A stretch of DNA of 64,000 nt from an uncultured Armatimonadota bacterium (GTDB taxonomy: Bacteria > Armatimonadota > Fimbriimonadia > Fimbriimonadales > Fimbriimonadaceae). A program made the translations under genes and the position numbers. The notes under the pieces are model-generated. The model was not told the origin of the DNA. It saw nothing but the letters and a program-made list of their open reading frames with translations, and searched no databases. The DNA lies in contig CAIYLG010000034.1 in NCBI GenBank assembly GCA_903927025.1, forward strand, positions 16,906 through 80,905. The letters are read 5' to 3'. Position 1 is the first letter of the stretch; every line of letters starts with the position of its first letter. Shown here piece after piece: positions 28,513-38,442 of this stretch.

Positions 28513-29027
28513 TTTTCAAAGTCGCCTTGATGTCCTGACTTCACGATGGCGTCGAGAATCGCATCGATTCTCTTTGTCAGCAACGTGGCCGAGGCGTAAA
28601 TGATCTCAAGCTGCTTTCGGGTGACGTTCTCCTGCTCTAGGCTAAGGGAAGCCGTTCCAATAACATGGTGAAGAGGCGTCTTGAGCCAGTCGAACAGCTT
28701 TGTTGAGGATTTTGCGAGATCTTCAACTGATGATGGACCGGCTGTCTGTTGGGCACCTTCCAACATGTTGCAGTACAGTGTGATGGCCAAGAGTTGGGCC
28801 CTAAGCTGCACGACCTCTTCTTCCTTTTGGAGCACGCGATAGAGCGATACGGCGCTTGTTCGGGTTGCGGAGTCTGTTTTTTGGAGGAGCCTCTTCCAAT
28901 AAATCGCAACCGTATGGACGGAAAGATTGAGGTTTTCAGCGATGAGTTTGTCGGACAGTCCAGCCGATGCGAACTCAAGGAGCTGGACTTCTCGGGGAGT
29001 AAAGGAGGCTGTTGTTAGTCTGACCAT
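28509..29027 (-). CDS. LuxR-type HTH protein with degenerate HisKA-like helix pair
   Basis: 172 residues. Residues ~5-65 are a LuxR/GerE helix-turn-helix (FTPREVQLLEFASAGLSDK, then SVHTVAIYWKRLLQK), placed at the N-terminus rather than after a receiver. Residues ~66-95 form an amphipathic helix. Residues ~105-168 read like a HisKA dimerisation hairpin: LFDWLKTPLHHVIG aligns with ISHEIRTPLNGVLG of the kinase at 457. The phospho-acceptor His becomes Asp113, while the TPL turn and the later second helix (LLTKRIDAILDAI) are kept. No ATPase domain follows. The protein therefore looks like a DNA-binding partner of the downstream receiver, docking through a kinase-like four-helix bundle. That function is inference; the two domains are directly visible. 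Confidence 0.75.
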   Translation of the reverse strand: MVRLTTASFTPREVQLLEFASAGLSDKLIAENLNLSVHTVAIYWKRLLQKTDSATRTSAVSLYRVLQKEEEVVQLRAQLLAITLYCNMLEGAQQTAGPSSVEDLAKSSTKLFDWLKTPLHHVIGTASLSLEQENVTRKQLEIIYASATLLTKRIDAILDAIVKSGHQGDFEK

Positions 29028-29387
29028 TTGCTAGTGGCGCAGCCCATGCAACGCCCTCGTTGGCTCAAGATGTCAGAAACTATAAGTGACTGTCGTGTCA
29101 GCCATTTGAGCTATGGATAGGGTCAAGAAACCGGGTGATAGGTTCCCCTATTGGAGCAAATTGGCTGAAAAACACTCAACCTTCCTCAGAATTGACCGAC
29201 CCGACTCAATATTCTCGCGTCGGAATAGTCTCTTTCAATTACGGCAAATTCAACAGCAACCCAGAATTTCCTCTGAATTGTCGCATGGAAGAGCTCATCG
29301 ACCTTTAGGGTGTTAGATTATTTAGTCTGCTCAGGGCACGTCCGAGATCTACCAACTCATTTCTTCACAATTCATCAAACTAGGCTC
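29028..29387. other. 360-base divergent intergenic region
   Basis: Separates the LuxR-type gene (minus) from the rhamnosidase gene (plus). It is AT-richer than the flanking genes. TATAGT/TTATAG on the minus strand near 29075-29085 could be a -10 for the regulator, without a convincing -35. No RNA gene, strong hairpin or coding signal was found. An in-frame GTG at 29310 could extend the rhamnosidase by 26 residues. Confidence 0.5.
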
Positions 29388-32300
29388 GTGTCAGATTCGA
29401 TTGCAGCAAAAGCGCTTTTATCGACCGTTCTTGCGATTGGTTTTGCGATTGCAAAGCCGTCCTCTGGTCCGATTGAGCAACCCCACCGACTTCACTGCGA
29501 GTATCAGGCTGATCCGGCCGGCATCGATACTCAGCACCCTCGGCTCTCATGGTGGCTGGAGTCGAATAAGCGAAATCAGTGGCAGTCTGCCTACCAAATC
29601 GCGGTAGCTTCTTCTCGAGAACGGCTCTCCAAGGGTCAGGTGGATCTTTGGAATTCCGGCAAAATCCATTCAGACCGATCGGCCCAGGTTGAATACGGTG
29701 GAAAGCCGCTTCAACCCGGTAAGGAGTGCTGGTGGCAGGTTCGGGTGTGGAACCAGAACGGTTCTCCGTCCAGGTGGAGCGAACCAGCGACTTGGTCGAT
29801 GGGACTCTTGAAGCCATCTGATTGGAAAGGTGTGTGGATCGGAGCGACGGCCAAGCTAACCAACCTTTCGTCCAACTCCATCGCCGGCTATCACGCGCTG
29901 GAGGCCGCACGCGAGGACGAAGAGAAGTGGGTTCAGGTGGATCTGGGAGCAGTCCACCGTCTGGATGCGATTTCGCTGTATCCACCCAAACCGGCGGGTT
30001 CCGAGTCGAAGACGGGCTTTGGATTTCCGCTCCGGTTCCGGGTCGAAGGATCGGTTGAGCCGACATTTACGAATCCGAGGTTGATTGCAGATCATACGGG
30101 TGAGGACTTCCCAAACCCCGGCGACCATGCGGTGATCATTGCCGCTGATTTGAGTCGCGCCCGCTTTATTCGCGTCACCGCGACAAAGCTTTGGAACCGG
30201 CACAGCGGCCCTGAGCCCTATTGCTTCGCATTGAGTGAGCTTGAGGTCTTCGCCGCAGGCAAGAATCTTGCGCTTCATGCAAAAACCACGGCGAAGGACA
30301 GTGTGGAAGCTTCGGGATGGTCGATCACAAAGCTAACGGATGGAGAGCGGCTTGCCGATCCTGCGACGACGCAAGCCAGGGGACCGGGCAATGCGGCGGT
30401 GATGCTTCGGAAGTCATTCCAAGCTACAAAGCAGGTTCGGCGAGCCACTGCCTATCTGTGCGGATTGGGATATTCCGAGCTGATGATCAACGGAGAGAAA
30501 GTGGGCGACGCCGTGTTGGACCCAGGCTTCACCGACTATCGGAAGCGAGCCCTCTACGTCAGCTACGATGTCACGCCACTGATCCTAAAGGGCCGGAACG
30601 CAGTTGGAATTCTGCTGGGTGGAGGCTGGTTCAACGCCCCGGTGCCCGATCTTTTTGAGTTTGAGAAGGCCAGTTGGTCCATGTCGCCAAGAGCCATAGG
30701 CCAGCTCGATTTGGAGTACACCGATGGCTCGAAGCAGACGGTGGCCACCGATCGCTCCTGGCGATGGGCCACCGGAGAAATTCGGTTCAACGGCATTCGA
30801 GGTGGAGAAACGATTGACCACCGATATGAACAACCCGGTTGGAGCGCTTTCGACTTCATCGATTCTGCCTGGCGGCCAGTTGTGAACTTGACTGCCCCGG
30901 AAGGAAAGGTTGTATCCCAGCAGAGTCCACCGATTCGGGTCACGGAATTAATTCGGCCGGTCAGCGTGAAAGAGGTGAAGCCAGGGGTTTACCTGTTCGA
31001 TATGGGGGTGAACCTTTCTGGCTTTGCCCACCTAACCACAAAGGGACCCCGCGGCACTGAAGTCACGCTCAAGTACAACGAAGCGCTTCTGCCCGACGGA
31101 ACTGTCAACATGGAGCACACCGCGAGCCACACCCACGGGAGGTTCCAGACGGATCAGTTCATTCTCAAAGGCGATGGCGTCGAGAACTTTGAACCTCGGT
31201 TCACCTATCACGGCTTCCGGTATGTCCAGGTCTCTGGTCTGACTGAAAAGCCCTCCTTGGACACGTTGACCGGCATGTGGGTCACAACCGACCCTGCGCC
31301 TGCCGGCAAGTTTGAGTGCTCCAATTCGCGTGTCAATTTGCTCCAGAAGCTGTTTGTGCGCACTCTTCTCAACAACATGCACAGCATTCCGACCGACTGT
31401 CCTCAGCGAGAGAAGATGGGCTGGATGGATGACGGATGTGTGGATATGGAGCTGGCGTTTCTGAACCTGGATACGCCGAACTTTTATACGAAATGGATCC
31501 ACGATATGCAGGACGCCCAGGATTCAAACGGGCACGTTCCAGACATCGTTCCAACCTCCGAGTGGGGAAGAACCGGCATGAAAGGGGAACCAGGCGCGAT
31601 GGCAGATCCGTGGTGGGGCGGCGCGATCGTGTTCGCGCCTTGGAAACTCTATCGGCAGTATGGTGACACACGCATTCTCAGCGAGGGATATCGCTCGATG
31701 AAGGGGTACGCCGACTACCTGACGTCCACGGCCAAGGATGACTGCGTCGAGTGGGGACTCGGTGACTGGCTTGATGAAAGCGCGGGAGGAGGCGGACGCC
31801 GAGTGCCCGTGATTCAAACTTCAACCGCAGCGTATTTCTATGCCGCCGATGTGGTGAGCCGAACCGCCAAGCTGCTAGGCAAAGTCGACGATGCACGGAC
31901 GTACAGAGCCCTTGCCCAGCGGATTCGCCATCGGTTCAATAGTAAGTTCTACAACCGGGAAACAGGGAGATACGCGCCGGACAGCGAAACGGCAGAGGCA
32001 ATTCCTCTCTTCCTGAATCTGCCCGAGGCAGCAGATCGAGACCGTGTGGCTAGTGAATTCCTCACCAATGTCCAAAAGGAGCGTAAAGGGCATATCAGTG
32101 CGGGAATCGTAGGGTCCCTCTATGTCTTTCACGCTCTGGCCGCAAGTGGGCGGGATGATGCCGCTTGGGAGATGCTCACGAAAGAGTCTTATCCTGGGTG
32201 GCTCAATATGGTGAACCATGGGGCGACTTCACTATGGGAAGACTGGTTAGGGGACAACTCCCTTAACCATCCGACCCTGGGCTCTGTTGGTTATTGGCTC

Positions 32301-32642
32301 TATCTAGGGCCGGGTGGAATCCGCCTTGATGAATCGGAGGCAGGATTGAAGAGCTTTACAATTCGCCCCGCTGTTGTGACTGGCCTGGACTGGGTTCAGT
32401 GCTCTTATGTGTCTCTCTATGGTGAGATCCGATGCAGCTGGAAGCGGTCCAAAGGGCATTTACAGCTTGAAGTGGATGTTCCCGTGAACACCGACGCCAA
32501 CATAGACGTACCATCGGACGGTCAGACCGCGATCACGGAGTCGGGCAAAGTCGTCCGCACTGGACCTTCTCCGGTGAAGGGCTTTAGGCGAATCCGAGTT
32601 GGGTCAGGGCACTATCGGTTCGGGGCTAGTCTCCTGCGTTGA
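29388..32642 (+). CDS. Exported GH78 alpha-L-rhamnosidase with inserted F5/8C domain
   Basis: About 1084 residues. A GTG start at 29388 precedes a signal-like helix (ALLSTVLAIGFAIAKPS). A fibronectin-like N-terminal domain (RLSWWLESN...WSMGLLKPSDWKGVWIGA in pieces) follows. At ~155-285 a discoidin-type F5/8C module is inserted (WVQVDLGAVHRLDAISLYP, ARFIRVTATKL). The rhamnosidase N-domain, concanavalin-like domain and (alpha/alpha)6 barrel follow, with the family signature TDCPQREKMGWMDDG and the later acidic segments WGLGDWLDES and SLWEDW. It removes terminal alpha-L-rhamnose from plant glycans or glycosides. The inserted module probably adds carbohydrate binding. No ribosome site decides the start. 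Confidence 0.9.
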   Translation: MSDSIAAKALLSTVLAIGFAIAKPSSGPIEQPHRLHCEYQADPAGIDTQHPRLSWWLESNKRNQWQSAYQIAVASSRERLSKGQVDLWNSGKIHSDRSAQVEYGGKPLQPGKECWWQVRVWNQNGSPSRWSEPATWSMGLLKPSDWKGVWIGATAKLTNLSSNSIAGYHALEAAREDEEKWVQVDLGAVHRLDAISLYPPKPAGSESKTGFGFPLRFRVEGSVEPTFTNPRLIADHTGEDFPNPGDHAVIIAADLSRARFIRVTATKLWNRHSGPEPYCFALSELEVFAAGKNLALHAKTTAKDSVEASGWSITKLTDGERLADPATTQARGPGNAAVMLRKSFQATKQVRRATAYLCGLGYSELMINGEKVGDAVLDPGFTDYRKRALYVSYDVTPLILKGRNAVGILLGGGWFNAPVPDLFEFEKASWSMSPRAIGQLDLEYTDGSKQTVATDRSWRWATGEIRFNGIRGGETIDHRYEQPGWSAFDFIDSAWRPVVNLTAPEGKVVSQQSPPIRVTELIRPVSVKEVKPGVYLFDMGVNLSGFAHLTTKGPRGTEVTLKYNEALLPDGTVNMEHTASHTHGRFQTDQFILKGDGVENFEPRFTYHGFRYVQVSGLTEKPSLDTLTGMWVTTDPAPAGKFECSNSRVNLLQKLFVRTLLNNMHSIPTDCPQREKMGWMDDGCVDMELAFLNLDTPNFYTKWIHDMQDAQDSNGHVPDIVPTSEWGRTGMKGEPGAMADPWWGGAIVFAPWKLYRQYGDTRILSEGYRSMKGYADYLTSTAKDDCVEWGLGDWLDESAGGGGRRVPVIQTSTAAYFYAADVVSRTAKLLGKVDDARTYRALAQRIRHRFNSKFYNRETGRYAPDSETAEAIPLFLNLPEAADRDRVASEFLTNVQKERKGHISAGIVGSLYVFHALAASGRDDAAWEMLTKESYPGWLNMVNHGATSLWEDWLGDNSLNHPTLGSVGYWLYLGPGGIRLDESEAGLKSFTIRPAVVTGLDWVQCSYVSLYGEIRCSWKRSKGHLQLEVDVPVNTDANIDVPSDGQTAITESGKVVRTGPSPVKGFRRIRVGSGHYRFGASLLR

Positions 32643-32967
32643 TCGCTGGAGTAGGTTGAGGCTCGGGCCAATGGAATTGAGGTCGAAGAGGAGTTCGGGC
32701 TTCAGCATAATGCCATCCCGTTTGAGATTTGCCACTAGGTGCAAACGGATTACCTTGCCTTACTGAGCAAGCCACAAAATTCTTGGCCGCGACTCCTTCT
32801 CCCGACAGGTTTGGCAGGAGAAGGAGTCGCTCCCGAAAACTGGGTCGCTCGAACCTAAGTGCAGGGTGAACCGCTTGCTTCCAAACTCAAAATGGTTGGC
32901 ATTAGGATAAATCCTGCACTCCTTGGGTTGGTTGATGATCGAAGAATCTCAACTGCTGCACAGACGG
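32643..32967. other. 325-base convergent intergenic region with a 14-bp inverted repeat
   Basis: GCGACTCCTTCTCC (32789-32802) pairs perfectly with GGAGAAGGAGTCGC (32817-32830) around a 14-base loop. The core resembles the TCTCCCGCC hairpins at 40.8, 41.1 and 60.4 kb, so it is probably a member of a dispersed repeat. It may also act as a terminator between the rhamnosidase and the tricorn-like gene. No coding potential was seen. Confidence 0.6.
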
Positions 32968-35900
32968 TCAGACACCGTTGCCGATGGCAGGGAGCTTCGA
33001 CTTGTTGGGATACTCAGGGCGCTTGGTCTTGATGGGTGGATGCATGGCCATTTGACGCTTTAGTTCCGCGATGGCGGCTTCGAGCTGACTGTCTCGGCCC
33101 TGACGCCAGAGGTGGGGGTCGAGCTCAACCTCAATGTTGGGGTCGGTGCCGTGGTTCTCGATGATCCACTCTCCGGTTCGAGGGTTGTACATCGCGTCAT
33201 CGGGAACGTTGATGCTTCCACCGTCGATCATTTCAAAGTTGAAAGCAGAGAGCATCGCGCCCCACGTTCGCTTTCCGATAAGTGGGCCGACTTTATCCTG
33301 CTTGAACAGGAACGGGAAGATGTCTCCACCGGATCCTGCCATCTCGTTGATCAACATGACCTTGGGTCCGTAGACGGCAGCGACGGGGATCTTGATTTCA
33401 TGGCCGTATCGGGTGTGAGACATGAAGTCCAATGGCTTTTCCATCTCACGAACCATCCAGTCGTTAATGAGTCCACCGTGGTTGAACCTGTCGTCGATGA
33501 TCATGCCCTGCTTGTCAGCCTGGGCGTAGTAGTAGCGGTTGAAGGCCTCCCAGCCGCCGCCGCCGGTGTCAGGCACATGAACGTAGCCACCCTTCCCATC
33601 GGTCAACTTAGAGATGAGCCTCCGGTTGTCCTCTTCCCAAGCACGGTGACGAAGTGGGAACTCGCTTGCGACCGGAATCACGATCACCTCTCGGGAGCCC
33701 TTTTCATCTGGTGTCGGCCCAATTTTGAGCTTGACCTGCTTGCCCGCCTTTCCCTGCAGCGCCTCGTAAAGATCCGTTGCCTCCAGCAGGTCCTTACCAT
33801 CCAAGGCAAGCAGATACTCGCCTGGCTTCGCATCCACACCCGGCTGAGCGAGGGGGGCGTAGAGCTCCGGATTCCAACGCTCGCCATCGTAAATGCGTGT
33901 CAGCCGATATCGGTGGGCATCGAAGCTGAAGTCTGCTCCGAGCAATCCCCCCTGTACCTGCTTCGTGCTGGGAATGTCTCCACCGCGAGCCCACATGTGG
34001 CCAATGTTGATCTCGCCGATCATGTCGGAGAACAGATAGTTGAGGTCTTCGCGAGTCTTAATGTTTGTTAGGAATGGCTCATACCGCTTCTCCAACTCAT
34101 AGGAGTTGATTCCATGGAGGTTCGGGTCGTACAGCAGAAGCCTTTCGTTTCGCCAAGCCTCGTGATACATCGCTGTCCACTCAGCTCTTGGATCGATCTT
34201 GACTTGGAAGCCGCTGAAAGAGATCGCCCCTTCTGGGCTCTTGACAGGGCCTGCGGTAGGCGTGATCGAGGTGTTCGCTGAGGACAAAAGGGCCTGGGTG
34301 CCATCCGGTGTGACCGCGATGCCTCTAGCTCCTTCGGCGAATAGGGTGTCCTTTCTATCCGCAAAACTGAACTTGTGGACTGAACCTTCGCCGCGTCGGC
34401 CCGATACGACGGCAAAGAATGAGCCGGCTGGTCCCGGTTCAAGGTCTGAATAGCCGCTTCGAGGCATTGGGAGGGCAATGATTCGCTGCTCGATCCCGAC
34501 AAGATCGATCTTAACCTTGACTGGTTCGTCCTTCTTTGGCGATTCAGGCTTGGCCGGGGCGGCCTCTTCGTCGCTTTCAGGCTGGAGAGGGTTCGGCGAA
34601 TCTTTGGCAAGCACCACAGCATAAACGCTGCTCGTCACATCATGGGCGTTGAGTCCGCTGACGTCTTCGAAGTCGACACCCAGAGCTAGGTCCGTGCTTG
34701 CAAAGAAATACAGATTCTTTCCATTTCTATCAAAAATCGGTGACTCCGACTGGGCGAGACCGTCAGTGATTTGGGTGTTTTTTCCGGTAGCAAAACTGTG
34801 GAGGAAGACGACAGTGACATGGCTGGGCAGATCTCTGCTCCAGGTGAGCCACTGAGAGTCAGGCGACCATTTCGGCTGGATTGTGACCCTTCCTCGATAT
34901 GATCCCTCATCAATTTGGGTGTTCTTCCCACTTGCCAGGTCCAGAACCCATAGCTTCAGACGATTGTCAAGGTAGGCAATCCTTTTGGAGTCGGGTGACC
35001 ATACTGGCTGCGAATAGTAGGCAGGAGGATCGCCCAGCGGAACCCTCTTCTCGGTATCCGTTGCCAAATCCATGAGAGCAAGGCTTTGGAATCCACCTTG
35101 GTCGGTGATGTAGGCGATGGTTTTCCCGTCTGGAGACCATGCCGGATCGCGTCGATGAACCCCCTGGAGCCCATCGAGAACTCGAGTGTCCCCCTTCTTC
35201 ACTGGCACCGTGAAGATCCATCCTCTCGCCGCAATCGTGATTCGCTTGCCGGAGGGAGAGAGGGAGGACGAACGAACCCAGCGCGAAACGTCTTTGATCT
35301 GCGGCCGCGACTCGGAGAAGTCTCCCTGAATGGCGACGGAGACTCGTGTCTCTTGGTGGGATTTGAGATCGTAGAGCCATATTGACCCCAATCTTTCCAG
35401 GACAAGCGCGCCCGGTCCCTGAGACGCATATTTGAGGTCAAACCCAGCGCCAGGGATCACCGTTTCGACCTTCTGGCTGGAAAGATCATAGCGGTTCAAT
35501 CCGACCGGACCGGTGGGGTCGCTGAGATAGTAAATGGAATCTCCGATCCACATCGGGTTGTGGTCATCAGTTTCCTTTCTAGGGATAGCTCGAACCTTGG
35601 AGTCGGCGAGGCTGGTAATCCAGATCGGGGCAGTTTGGCCACCTCGGTACCGCTTCCAACCGGGCTGCCATTTGGTGGTAGGCACATAGGCCATGCGCTT
35701 TCCATCGGCTGAAAAGGATGTCTCGGTTCCGGATGGATAGGGAAGCGCGGTCGGAATTCCGCCTGTGATGGGAACGCGAAGCAGGCGCGGGTAGTCCGTT
35801 TCGGACAGCATCATGGAGGTAAAGACCACCGACTTGCCATCGGGCGTCCACGCTACGGGAACATCTGGGGAAGGGTGGGAGGTGAGTCTCTTCGGTTCGC

Positions 35901-36180
35901 CACCACCGGAGGGCATGGTGTACACGTCGACGTTGCCGTCGTAGGAGCCGCTGAACGCGATGGTTTTGCCATCGGGCGAGTAGATCGGGTTGCCATCCTG
36001 GCCCCCGGATGCGGTCAAGCGAATGGCTGTTCCACCGGTGCGCGGAACCTCCCAAATCTCACCCGCAAACTGAAATGCGATTTTGGTCGCGCTTAAGGTC
36101 GGGTGCCGCATCAACAGCGGATTGGGGCCCGGGTCAAACGGGTTGGTGGCAAGTAGGAGGCACGCTAGCCCAGAAAGCAT
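32968..36180 (-). CDS. Exported tricorn-like protease (S41)
   Basis: 1070 residues, the usual tricorn length. A signal segment (MLSGLACLLLATN) is followed by PD40-type blades (NPIYSPDGKTIAFSG, VAWTPDGKSVVFTS) forming two propellers to ~640, separated by a charged linker rich in E, P and K (~540-565). Then come the C1 domain with GEINIGHMW (catalytic His), a PDZ domain and the C2 domain with NEMAGSGGDIFPF (nucleophile Ser). Tricorn proteases trim peptides. The classical version is cytosolic; the signal here implies periplasmic or extracellular work. It is the last gene of the run beginning with the sugar-binding protein, 57 bases after the inositol oxygenase gene. Confidence 0.9.
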   Translation of the reverse strand: MLSGLACLLLATNPFDPGPNPLLMRHPTLSATKIAFQFAGEIWEVPRTGGTAIRLTASGGQDGNPIYSPDGKTIAFSGSYDGNVDVYTMPSGGGEPKRLTSHPSPDVPVAWTPDGKSVVFTSMMLSETDYPRLLRVPITGGIPTALPYPSGTETSFSADGKRMAYVPTTKWQPGWKRYRGGQTAPIWITSLADSKVRAIPRKETDDHNPMWIGDSIYYLSDPTGPVGLNRYDLSSQKVETVIPGAGFDLKYASQGPGALVLERLGSIWLYDLKSHQETRVSVAIQGDFSESRPQIKDVSRWVRSSSLSPSGKRITIAARGWIFTVPVKKGDTRVLDGLQGVHRRDPAWSPDGKTIAYITDQGGFQSLALMDLATDTEKRVPLGDPPAYYSQPVWSPDSKRIAYLDNRLKLWVLDLASGKNTQIDEGSYRGRVTIQPKWSPDSQWLTWSRDLPSHVTVVFLHSFATGKNTQITDGLAQSESPIFDRNGKNLYFFASTDLALGVDFEDVSGLNAHDVTSSVYAVVLAKDSPNPLQPESDEEAAPAKPESPKKDEPVKVKIDLVGIEQRIIALPMPRSGYSDLEPGPAGSFFAVVSGRRGEGSVHKFSFADRKDTLFAEGARGIAVTPDGTQALLSSANTSITPTAGPVKSPEGAISFSGFQVKIDPRAEWTAMYHEAWRNERLLLYDPNLHGINSYELEKRYEPFLTNIKTREDLNYLFSDMIGEINIGHMWARGGDIPSTKQVQGGLLGADFSFDAHRYRLTRIYDGERWNPELYAPLAQPGVDAKPGEYLLALDGKDLLEATDLYEALQGKAGKQVKLKIGPTPDEKGSREVIVIPVASEFPLRHRAWEEDNRRLISKLTDGKGGYVHVPDTGGGGWEAFNRYYYAQADKQGMIIDDRFNHGGLINDWMVREMEKPLDFMSHTRYGHEIKIPVAAVYGPKVMLINEMAGSGGDIFPFLFKQDKVGPLIGKRTWGAMLSAFNFEMIDGGSINVPDDAMYNPRTGEWIIENHGTDPNIEVELDPHLWRQGRDSQLEAAIAELKRQMAMHPPIKTKRPEYPNKSKLPAIGNGV

Positions 36181-36237
36181 GCGAGCCAGTCTATCACGTG
36201 AACGACGTGGGCCAGTTTTATTCGATTCAAGCGCACT

Positions 36238-37098
36238 CTACCATCGAATCTTCTCCGGGAAGAACTCCGCGATGAGTTCCTCATAGTACGGGCGGAGCCC
36301 CACGACGTCTGGCCGAACCAGCGTCTTTGAATAGAGATCGTACGGATTGAACGCCTGGACCCATTTGAGCATTTCTCGATCCTTGTCGTTCAGCAGGTGT
36401 TGATATTCGCCCTCGCGATGCCACGCGTAAAACGAGTGATAGCGAATCATGTACAGCGCCTCTTCCGGAAGGTAGTCCTTGGCGACGTGATACAGATATT
36501 CGTCGTGTCCGAACGAAAGGTGAACATTGTCCAGCCCACAGCCGGGCTCGTAGATGCCGAGCTCGGTTTGGTACTCCGGAAATTGGAAGTCAGGGTTCAA
36601 CTTGAAGAACTCGGGGAACACGACCTTGTCGGAGTAGCGGCATCCGGTTGGGAAGGTGTCTCCAACGACTGCCCACTGCGGCTCTCCATAGAGACACAGG
36701 ACCTTGCCGAGGTCGTGAACAAGTCCGGTGAGGATAAACCATCGGGGGTGACCATCGCGTCGGATCGCCTCTGAGGTCTGCATCAAGTGCTCGATTTGAG
36801 TGAAATCGGTGTCGGGATCGCTGTCATCCACCAGCGTATTGAGAAAGTCCATTGCTTCCCAGATGCTTTTCTCTACAAGGGTTAAGCCGCAGTACTGCTG
36901 TTTCTTTGCCTTGACGAAGTCCAACGTCTGGTAGGTGTGATTCAGACGATAGAACTCTTTGACGGAGGGACGCACTTCCGCCGCGTAGTCGCGAAAGGCT
37001 TTGTCTGGCTCAGGATAGCGGTCAAGAACGTCGTCTTCCCATTCATCCAGCGAACCAAGGGGGGCAGCAACATCAGTGTTGTTTATCACTGCCCTCAT
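36238..37098 (-). CDS. myo-Inositol oxygenase
   Basis: 286 residues matching the MIOX family over its length. The di-iron ligands are in place: His in the [15 protein letters not shown] segment region, His-Asp in VHDLGK, His in [11 protein letters not shown], His in [10 protein letters not shown] and Asp in NPYDLYSK. The enzyme opens the inositol ring with oxygen to give D-glucuronate. MIOX is common in eukaryotes and uncommon in bacteria. It lies 33 bases after a small exported-protein gene and downstream of an ABC sugar importer on the same strand, so the importer may bring in inositol or an inositol glycoside. That pairing is inference. Confidence 0.9.
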   Translation of the reverse strand: MRAVINNTDVAAPLGSLDEWEDDVLDRYPEPDKAFRDYAAEVRPSVKEFYRLNHTYQTLDFVKAKKQQYCGLTLVEKSIWEAMDFLNTLVDDSDPDTDFTQIEHLMQTSEAIRRDGHPRWFILTGLVHDLGKVLCLYGEPQWAVVGDTFPTGCRYSDKVVFPEFFKLNPDFQFPEYQTELGIYEPGCGLDNVHLSFGHDEYLYHVAKDYLPEEALYMIRYHSFYAWHREGEYQHLLNDKDREMLKWVQAFNPYDLYSKTLVRPDVVGLRPYYEELIAEFFPEKIRW

Positions 37099-37131
37099 TT
37101 TATGACTTCAGGGCGTCGGAGCCAAAGGCTT

Positions 37132-37596
37132 TTATTGACCCTTAACAGTATCGACGGTGAAAGATGTCTTTCCGACCAAGCCAGAAGTATTCGGGCCAAC
37201 GCTGATGAACTGCTTGGGGTCTTTTAGAACCGACTGAGGGATTCCTTCGACGGGCAGCTTGAGCGTGTATTTGCCCGCTTTAAGGATGTTTCCGGAAACT
37301 GGAAGCGTGGTGCCACCCTTTGCCTGCGTCCATTTGCCATCGGATCCGATGTCGGAGAGAACGAAGCTGAACCAGGTGTTGCCGCCTGCATCCTTCTGGA
37401 GCTTGACGTCTTGCGGGAAGGTCACTCCGACCAAAACGATTTTGGCTTTGGCTAGCGTTTTAACCGTTGCCGTAGGCATGACTCCGAGCCGCACCCAGAT
37501 GAACTTACCGTTGTATTTGGAGACGCTGGTAATGGGGCCAGCGAGCCCAACGCATGCGAGTCCAAGCAGGAATCCACAAACGAAAATTCGTCTCAT
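37132..37596 (-). CDS. Small exported protein of unknown function
   Basis: 154 residues. A signal peptide (MRRIFVCGFLLGLACVGLAGP) is followed by a beta-rich body with no recognised domain; WFSFVLSDIGSDGKW and AGKYTLKLPVEGIP suggest an Ig-like or FimH-like sandwich. The ATG at 37596 has AGAAG directly before it; an in-frame start eight codons upstream would spoil the signal. It sits between the ABC permeases and inositol oxygenase in the same run, 30 bases after the permease, so it may assist uptake or substrate handling in the periplasm. Confidence 0.65.
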   Translation of the reverse strand: MRRIFVCGFLLGLACVGLAGPITSVSKYNGKFIWVRLGVMPTATVKTLAKAKIVLVGVTFPQDVKLQKDAGGNTWFSFVLSDIGSDGKWTQAKGGTTLPVSGNILKAGKYTLKLPVEGIPQSVLKDPKQFISVGPNTSGLVGKTSFTVDTVKGQ

Positions 37597-37626
37597 CTTC
37601 TGCAGTTTAGCCCTGACCATACAGAC

Positions 37627-38442
37627 CTACTTCATTCCGCTCATTTGAATGCCCTTGGTGAAGTAGCGCTGCGAGAACAGGAAGACGATGACCATTGGCA
37701 ACAGCGTGATGACGGCGGCGGCCATTTGAAGGGGCCAATTGGTGGTGCCGTAGCTATTCTTGAAGATCGAGAGTCCCACTTCGAGCGTCCTCAGACGCAT
37801 GGAGTTGGTGGCGAGGAGTGGCCAAAAGAAATCCGTCCAAACCGAGAAGAACGTGAAGGATGCCACGGTGGCAAGGGCTGGCTTCGAGAGCGGCATCATG
37901 ATTCGGGAGTACACCACCCAGTAGCTGGCGCCATCGATATAGGCTGCCTCATCCAGTTCAAACGGGAGCCCAAGAAGGAACTGCCGGATGAGAAAGACGC
38001 TGTAGGCGCTGGAGAGCCCGGGAATAATCAGGGCGGAAAGCGAATCAAGCAATCCCGCGCTTCGCATAAACAGGTACACGGGAATCTGGGTGACAACTCC
38101 CGCGAACATCATCGAGGCAAGGAATAGCCAGAAGAGGAATTGGGCTCCCTTAAACTTGATGCGCGCCATAGCGTATGCGGCCAGCGAAGTGATGAACAGC
38201 TGCCCAATCACCACCGCAACTGCAACGATGATCGAGTTCAGAAAGAAGCGCCCCACCGGAACCTCTGGGCTGAACAGCACCAGCTTATAGTTCCCCCACT
38301 GCGGCTGCTTGGGAATCAGATCCTTGTAGTCCGGAATCGGAGACTTGGCAGGATGGAGCGAAACCAGAACCATCCAAACAAATGGAGCGATGAGGAAAAT
38401 GGCAAGTGCCAGCATCGCCAACCAGGAAAAGATTCGCTTCAT
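37627..38442 (-). CDS. Carbohydrate ABC transporter permease, MalG type
   Basis: 271 residues with six predicted membrane helices and the cytoplasmic EAA loop EAAYIDGASYWVVYSRIMMP, which docks the ATPase. The C-terminus RYFTKGIQMSGMK is typical of MalG-type (CUT1) permeases. The start overlaps the stop of the MalF-type gene by four bases. No ATPase gene is in the run, as is usual when a shared MsmK-like ATPase serves several CUT1 importers. Confidence 0.92.
   Translation of the reverse strand: MKRIFSWLAMLALAIFLIAPFVWMVLVSLHPAKSPIPDYKDLIPKQPQWGNYKLVLFSPEVPVGRFFLNSIIVAVAVVIGQLFITSLAAYAMARIKFKGAQFLFWLFLASMMFAGVVTQIPVYLFMRSAGLLDSLSALIIPGLSSAYSVFLIRQFLLGLPFELDEAAYIDGASYWVVYSRIMMPLSKPALATVASFTFFSVWTDFFWPLLATNSMRLRTLEVGLSIFKNSYGTTNWPLQMAAAVITLLPMVIVFLFSQRYFTKGIQMSGMK

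Noticed and set aside
33112..34071. 319-codon open frame antisense to the tricorn-like gene
   Set aside because: Shadow of a well-supported protease gene in the opposite strand.
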